This document shows positions 27,039-32,053 of a DNA stretch of 32,053 nt, piece by piece. The stretch lies in NCBI GenBank assembly GCA_003218945.1, contig QHPE01000169.1, forward strand, positions 1-32,053. The letters run 5' to 3'. Position 1 is the stretch's first letter. Every line of letters begins with the position of its first letter. The translations under genes and the position numbers were made by a program. Under the pieces are notes generated by a model. It had not been told where the DNA came from, searched no databases, and saw only the letters and a list, made by a program, of their open reading frames with translations. Source of the DNA: Verrucomicrobiota bacterium (lineage in GTDB: Bacteria; Verrucomicrobiota; Verrucomicrobiia; Chthoniobacterales; UBA10450).

Positions 27039-27719
27039 ATGAATAGCAAACCCGCTTATGTCCGTGAAATGTTCGGGTCGATTGCGAGACGCTATGATCT
27101 CGCCAACCACGTGCTTAGCTGTGGCATCGACTTCTACTGGCGCGCGCGTGCGGCTGACATCGTTGCCAGTTGGCAGCCGGATAGGATTGCTGATCTTGCC
27201 ACCGGCACGGGAGATTTGGCGCTGGCTCTGCAAAAAAAATTGCCCGACGCCGAAATCACGGGTGTTGATTTCCTGCCGGAGATGCTAGAGCTTGCGCGCC
27301 ACAAAGGGGTGCAACACGTCGTATTAGCCGATGCGATGAGGCTCCCGTTTGCCGACGGCTCGTTCGACTGCGTCACTATTGCATTTGGCTTGCGCAACTT
27401 GGAAAACTACTCAGCCGGGCTTACTGAAATCTGCCGCGTACTTAATACCAACGGTCACCTGCTCGTGCTCGAATTCTCATTGCCACGCATGCCGATATTG
27501 CGCGCGGCGTATCGTTTCTATTTGCATCGCTGCCTGCCTATGATCGGCTCGTGTTTAACACAAAGGAGGAGCGCGTACGATTACCTTGGCAAGTCAATCG
27601 AACAATTTCCAAGTGGCAACGCGATGTGCGAGTTAATGCGAGAAAAGGGGTACGATTCACCGAGCTTCAAACGTTTAACTGGAGGCATCGTAACGATTTA
27701 TACTGCTGCAAGGCGTTAG
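27039..27719 (+). CDS. ubiE: UbiE/MenG C-methyltransferase
   Basis: VREMFGSIARRYDLANHVLSCGIDFYWR, DLATGTGDLALAL, VTIAFGLRNL, LLVLEFSLP, GGIVTIYTA. Confidence 0.93.
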   Translation: MNSKPAYVREMFGSIARRYDLANHVLSCGIDFYWRARAADIVASWQPDRIADLATGTGDLALALQKKLPDAEITGVDFLPEMLELARHKGVQHVVLADAMRLPFADGSFDCVTIAFGLRNLENYSAGLTEICRVLNTNGHLLVLEFSLPRMPILRAAYRFYLHRCLPMIGSCLTQRRSAYDYLGKSIEQFPSGNAMCELMREKGYDSPSFKRLTGGIVTIYTAARR

Positions 27720-27793
27720 GCGCGCCGCGAGAAGCCTCAAAGAGGGGAAAGTCCCTTGCCACAGCCGGGAAAGAGAGCTACAAAAAAGTTCGT

Positions 27794-28474
27794 GTGATTG
27801 ATTACATCCAAAAAGGCGGATTATTGATGTGGCCCATTCTGGCCTGCAGTATCATCTCCATTGCTGTATTCGCGGAGCGCCTTTTTTATTTTCATCGCGC
27901 GACGATTCATGTGGGCGAATTCCTGAAAGGCCTCTGGAATTTGATTCGACGGCGGAATTTCGCTGAAGCGCTGCACGAATCGGCTGGTACGCCCGGGCCA
28001 GTAGCGCGAGTCATTCATGCCGCGATTATTCGGCACGATGCGCCTCGAGCGGAATTGCGCAACATTGTGAAGGAGGCCGCGCAGCTCGAAGTGCCAAAAC
28101 TGGAGCGATTTCTTCCCGTCCTTGCTACTATTGCTTTCCTCACTCCGTTATTGGGACTGCTCGGAACGGTTGCAGGAATGATCGATGCCTTTGGCACAAT
28201 CGCCTCCAGCGGTGGTTATGCCACGGTCACCGAGCTTTCCGGTGGCGTTTACAAGAGTTTGCTGACGACTGCGGCCGGGCTCGTAGTAGCAACACCGACG
28301 TTTGTCGCCTACAGCTATCTGTCTTCTCGCGTCAACACGATGATGCATGACATGGAGCGGGCAGGGATCGAGATTGTCCACATGTTGACTGAAAGCCGCC
28401 CGGTCAGCGGCATCATCAGTTTCCAACAACCTGACGACGCGGCGCGCGAAATTGAAGCACGCCAGGACCTTTGA
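27794..28474 (+). CDS. MotA/TolQ/ExbB proton channel family protein
   Basis: YIQKGGLLMWPILACSIISIAVFAERLFYFHRA, FLTPLLGLLGTVAGMIDAF, GGVYKSLLTTAAGLVVATPTFVAYSYLSSRV. Start GTG 27794 or ATG 27827. Confidence 0.92.
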   Translation: MIDYIQKGGLLMWPILACSIISIAVFAERLFYFHRATIHVGEFLKGLWNLIRRRNFAEALHESAGTPGPVARVIHAAIIRHDAPRAELRNIVKEAAQLEVPKLERFLPVLATIAFLTPLLGLLGTVAGMIDAFGTIASSGGYATVTELSGGVYKSLLTTAAGLVVATPTFVAYSYLSSRVNTMMHDMERAGIEIVHMLTESRPVSGIISFQQPDDAAREIEARQDL

Positions 28475-28527
28475 CCGCGAACAGTTCCGTGGGTTGCCGC
28501 TGGACGGAGTTGAAGCGCTAAATATTA

Positions 28528-28935
28528 ATGATGAAGCTCGATCGAACGATAAACTATAACTTCGGATGGGTTTTGTTTATCGGGCTAGTTGACCTTGTTT
28601 TCCTGTTCTTGTTTTTCCTGTTGCTGAGCTCGAATTTAATCCTGCAACATGGAATCTCGATTTCGATTCCAGTCTCGCGCTTTACGCTCGGACCGCAGAG
28701 CAACCAGCAAATTATCAGTATCACCGGCGGCGCAGTTCCGGCGATTTATTTTCAGGACCAGCGAGTTAGCTTGGAGCAGCTCGGACAATTACTCGATGCA
28801 GCTAAGAGGAAGGACCAATCTATTATTATTAAGGCTGATCGTTCCGCTTCTTACGAAACAGTTGCCAGAGTGACAAATGCTGTGCTGGAACATGGCATCA
28901 CTTCGGTGGCGCTCGCTGCGACTCCGCCACAATGA
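28528..28935 (+). CDS. ExbD/TolR family protein
   Basis: Single N-terminal TM, then ISISIPVS..., IYFQDQRVSLEQLGQLLDAAKRKDQSIIIKADRSASYETVARVTNAVLEHGI. Confidence 0.88.
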   Translation: MMKLDRTINYNFGWVLFIGLVDLVFLFLFFLLLSSNLILQHGISISIPVSRFTLGPQSNQQIISITGGAVPAIYFQDQRVSLEQLGQLLDAAKRKDQSIIIKADRSASYETVARVTNAVLEHGITSVALAATPPQ

Positions 28936-29732
28936 GCAGTGGTGCCTCCTCCGAGACTGTCATGGAGCCACTCCTCTTTAGTTGGGATTCACCCCGGCAG
29001 CACAAGGCGGTGTTTGCGATTTTCGTGGTGATGTCGCTGGTCGGGCACGCGTTCTGTTTTTATGTTTTTCAAATTGTTTATCCGACGCCGGTGGCGCTGC
29101 TGCCGCCGCCGGCCGGCGTTACATTTATTGCGCCCGATTCTGAACAGGGCAGAACCCTGCTTCGTTGGATCGATGCAGAGGATCCTGCGCTTGCTTTCAC
29201 CACCCATGCGCCGCCACAGACAAAGCTTGACGCGATCTCAAAAGCAGAGCATGTGCCATCCTATTTCGCGTTAGATCCTCCTCTAAAGAAAATTCCGGCG
29301 TTCAAGCCCGATCTGCGGATTCCAAGTTCTCGGCCACCCGGCGCGGTACCCATTCTCTCGCGGAAAACCGTTTCTGCCGGAGCCACGGGCAGAACGTATA
29401 TTTCGTTTTCCAAGGAACTGAAGCAGTTTGGCGTTGCGAGCATCCCTCAATCGCGCTTCGCCGCGTCTCACGAGGAAACACCTGAAACGCTCCGGTTTCG
29501 CATCGCCGTAAGCGATTTAGGGGAAATCCGGTATTGTTTTCCCGTCAACTCGTCAGGTGACCCGGCGCTGGATGAACAAGGTCGGTTGCAGCTCGTCCGC
29601 AGCCGTTTTTCACCTTCCAGAATCACCTCCGACAGGCCCGGTTTATCTCTCGTTTGGGGCACAGCCACAATCCAATGGGGTAGCGACGTGGCGCGCCAGC
29701 TGCAAGCACCTGCCGCCACTGTCACGCCGTGA
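28932..29732 (+). CDS. Divergent TonB-like protein (single TM, periplasmic C-terminal domain)
   Basis: Overlaps the exbD-like stop as ATGA. TM then Pro-rich segment; C-terminal VSDLGEIRYCFPVNSSGDPALDEQGRLQLVRSRFSP resembles the TonB C-terminal SSG...LD...F.P signature. Confidence 0.6.
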   Translation: MSSGASSETVMEPLLFSWDSPRQHKAVFAIFVVMSLVGHAFCFYVFQIVYPTPVALLPPPAGVTFIAPDSEQGRTLLRWIDAEDPALAFTTHAPPQTKLDAISKAEHVPSYFALDPPLKKIPAFKPDLRIPSSRPPGAVPILSRKTVSAGATGRTYISFSKELKQFGVASIPQSRFAASHEETPETLRFRIAVSDLGEIRYCFPVNSSGDPALDEQGRLQLVRSRFSPSRITSDRPGLSLVWGTATIQWGSDVARQLQAPAATVTP

Positions 29733-29968
29733 TTCGCGTCAGCCTTGCTACTCTCATTACGATTTATCTGCTGCTTTTTCTTGCGGCGGTGTTTCTATTC
29801 TGGATAATTGGAGAATGGAATCGCCGGCGGCGAGAGCGACGGGCTCTTCAGCACCGGCTGCGTTGCGTGATTTGCGCGTTCGAATTTGAAGATCGGACCG
29901 ATGCGCTGCTTCCCCGGTGCCCGCACTGCGGAAGTTTAAACGAACGATTCAGGATGGAAAATATTTAA
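29729..29968 (+). CDS. Small membrane-anchored zinc-ribbon protein
   Basis: One N-terminal TM, then CVIC...CPHC (two CxxC). GTG start overlaps the previous stop. Confidence 0.72.
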   Translation: MIRVSLATLITIYLLLFLAAVFLFWIIGEWNRRRRERRALQHRLRCVICAFEFEDRTDALLPRCPHCGSLNERFRMENI

Positions 29969-29969
29969 C

Positions 29970-31148
29970 ATGGGAATGTGGATAGGCCGAAATCGCAAAG
30001 CGCGCGTGACGTATGGCTTCGACGAGATCGCGCTCGTGCCCGGGCGCGTAACGATCAATCCGAACGAAGTGGACATCGCGTTTCGTTTGCCCCGCAAAGA
30101 AACGCAACCGCTCGAATTTAAGATTCCGATCCTCGCCAGCGCCATGGATGGCGTTGTCGACGTGGCCTTCGCGGTCGCAATGAATAAACTCGGCGGGCTC
30201 GCGGTTTTGAACCTGGAAGGAGTGCAAACACGCTACAAGAACCCACAGGAAGTTTTGCAAAAAGTCGTCGACGCGACCAAGTCCGAGATTACGGCGCTGC
30301 TCCAGCGTATCTATCAGGAACCGATCCAACAGGACCTCATTGCCGCGCGTGTTCGTCAGATTAAAGATGCAGGTGTTATAGCAGCGGTCAGCTCAATTCC
30401 TCAACGCGCCGCGGAATTTGGCAGGATTGCACAAGAAGCTGGCGCAGATGTTTTCGTGGTGCAGAGCACGGTTTCTACCGTACGGCATATTTCATCGGAA
30501 TATAAGTCGCTTGATCTTGAAAAATTTTGCCGTGAAATGCGCATTCCTGTTATCGTCGGAAACACAGTCGGCTACGATGTGACTCTCGAAATCATGGAAT
30601 GCGGGCCGGCTGCGGTTTTGGTCGGCGTGGGGCCGGGCGCTGCCTGCACCTCCCGCGGTGTTCTCGGACTCGGTGTGCCGCAGGTAACTGCGACCGTGGA
30701 TTGCGCGGCCGCGCGCGATGCTTACTTCAAGAAAACATCGCGTTATGTGCCGATTGTCACTGACGGCGGGATGAGCAGAGGAGGCGACGTGTGCAAAGCG
30801 CTGGCTTGCGGCGCCGATGCGGTCATGGTGGGCAGCGCGTTTGCCAAGGCTCACGAAGCACCCGGACGCGGATACCATTGGGGCATGGCCACTCCGCATG
30901 CAAACCTTCCCCGTGGCACGCGCATCAAGGTGGGCAGCACCGGTTCACTTAAACAAATCCTCTTCGGCCCCGCCGAAGTGGACGACGGCAGCCAAAATCT
31001 CGTTGGTGCAATCACGACTTGCATGGGCAACGTAGGAGCACACAATATTCCTGAGTTCCAGCAGACCGAAATCATCATTGCGCCTTCCATTCGGACCGAA
31101 GGAAAACTCTTCCAGACGGTACAAAACGTCGGCATGGGAACCAGTTGA
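29970..31148 (+). CDS. IMP dehydrogenase family protein, GuaB3-like (no CBS domains)
   Basis: TYGFDEIALVPGR, PILASAMDGVVD, GPGAACTSRGVLGLGVPQVTA, VTDGGMSRGGDVCKALACGADAVMVGSAFA. Confidence 0.88.
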   Translation: MGMWIGRNRKARVTYGFDEIALVPGRVTINPNEVDIAFRLPRKETQPLEFKIPILASAMDGVVDVAFAVAMNKLGGLAVLNLEGVQTRYKNPQEVLQKVVDATKSEITALLQRIYQEPIQQDLIAARVRQIKDAGVIAAVSSIPQRAAEFGRIAQEAGADVFVVQSTVSTVRHISSEYKSLDLEKFCREMRIPVIVGNTVGYDVTLEIMECGPAAVLVGVGPGAACTSRGVLGLGVPQVTATVDCAAARDAYFKKTSRYVPIVTDGGMSRGGDVCKALACGADAVMVGSAFAKAHEAPGRGYHWGMATPHANLPRGTRIKVGSTGSLKQILFGPAEVDDGSQNLVGAITTCMGNVGAHNIPEFQQTEIIIAPSIRTEGKLFQTVQNVGMGTS

Positions 31149-31181
31149 CCGTCGCACGCTTCCACGCTTTAAGGCTATAAC

Positions 31182-32053
31182 ATGGCTGAGCGCAGAGTAG
31201 TTATCACTGGTATGGGTGTTGTCACGCCGGTTGGCAACGATCTCGAAACCTTTTGGTCGAATCTGAGAAACGGCGTAAGCGGCATTCGTACGATCGATGC
31301 ATTTGATACCAGCGGGTACGATTGCAAAATCGGTGGACAAGTCCGCGATTTCGATCCCAAGCCGTTCTTCAACAATCCAAAGGACGTGCGGCGTACCGAC
31401 CGGTTTACGCATCTTGCAATGGCCGCAGCAAAAAAGGCGATGGCGGATAGCGGAATCGATATAAGCAACCTAAAACAACGCGACCGCTTCGGCGTAATCG
31501 TTAGCACCGGAATAGGCGGCCTGAAAACGTTGCAGGATCAGTTGAAGATCCTGCTGACCAAGGGACCGGGGCGAAACTCGCCGTTCACAATCCCCATGCT
31601 GATCAGCAACATGGCCGGCGGCGTCATCTCGATGGAGTTTGGCTTGCGCGGGCCGAATCTTTGTATCGTTACTGCTTGTGCCACGTCGAATAATGCCATC
31701 GGTGAGTCGTGGCGAATCATCAAATCCGGCGACGCCGACATTTTTCTCGCTGGTGGCGCCGAGGCATCCATTGTCGAAATCGGCGTCGCAGGATTTTCAG
31801 CGATGAAGGCGCTCAGCACGCGCAACGATGAGCCGGAACGCGCGTCGCGGCCGTTCGATCGCGACCGCGACGGTTTCGTCATGAGCGAAGGCTCTGGAGT
31901 TGTCGTCGTCGAGGAGCTGGAACATGCCAGGGAGCGCGGTGCAAAGATTTATTGTGAAATCACGGGATACGGCGTGTCCGCCGATGCCTACCACATGACT
32001 GCGCCGCCCCCAGATGGCGAAGGCGCTGCCCGAGCGATGAAACTGGCGCTGGA
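31182..32053 (+). CDS. fabF: Beta-ketoacyl-ACP synthase II, partial (runs off the window)
   Basis: MAERRVVITGMGVVTPVGNDLETFW..., active-site LCIVTACATSNNAIGE, RPFDRDRDGFVMSEGSGVVVVEELEHA. Confidence 0.93.
   Translation, partial: MAERRVVITGMGVVTPVGNDLETFWSNLRNGVSGIRTIDAFDTSGYDCKIGGQVRDFDPKPFFNNPKDVRRTDRFTHLAMAAAKKAMADSGIDISNLKQRDRFGVIVSTGIGGLKTLQDQLKILLTKGPGRNSPFTIPMLISNMAGGVISMEFGLRGPNLCIVTACATSNNAIGESWRIIKSGDADIFLAGGAEASIVEIGVAGFSAMKALSTRNDEPERASRPFDRDRDGFVMSEGSGVVVVEELEHARERGAKIYCEITGYGVSADAYHMTAPPPDGEGAARAMKLAL

Noticed and set aside
1-32053. Prophage, toxin-antitoxin, restriction or other defence island
   Set aside because: No integrase, capsid, TA pair, methylase or nuclease module was recognised; gene content is mostly housekeeping or envelope.

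Overview
Chromosomal window of about 32 kb, GC-rich and gene-dense. The gene content and intergenic repeats suggest Verrucomicrobiota or a relative; this is inference and no search was run. It opens with the 3' end of an IS110-family transposase. After that it is mostly core or envelope genes: PHP protein, MsbA-like ABC exporter, three glycosyltransferases, STAS protein, HAD hydrolase, FHA protein, lepA-lepB, squalene/phytoene synthase, UbiD decarboxylase, moaA-moaC-mogA/moaB, M23 peptidase, PHP/HisK-like protein, DUF72, BamD-like/LptE-like/TPR, tRNA-Leu(CAG), a histone-like KARW-repeat protein, ubiE, exbB-exbD plus a divergent TonB-like gene, a GuaB3-like IMPDH paralogue, and a partial fabF. 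I see no CRISPR array, prophage or obvious defence system. The most unusual signal is intergenic. Several families of short imperfect palindromic (REP/MITE-like) elements fill gene junctions almost exactly, and repeatedly supply stop or start codons to the flanking genes. The clearest case is a roughly 150-bp element at 6871-7020, whose GGGTAG-bearing inverted ends give TAG stops to both convergent neighbours.
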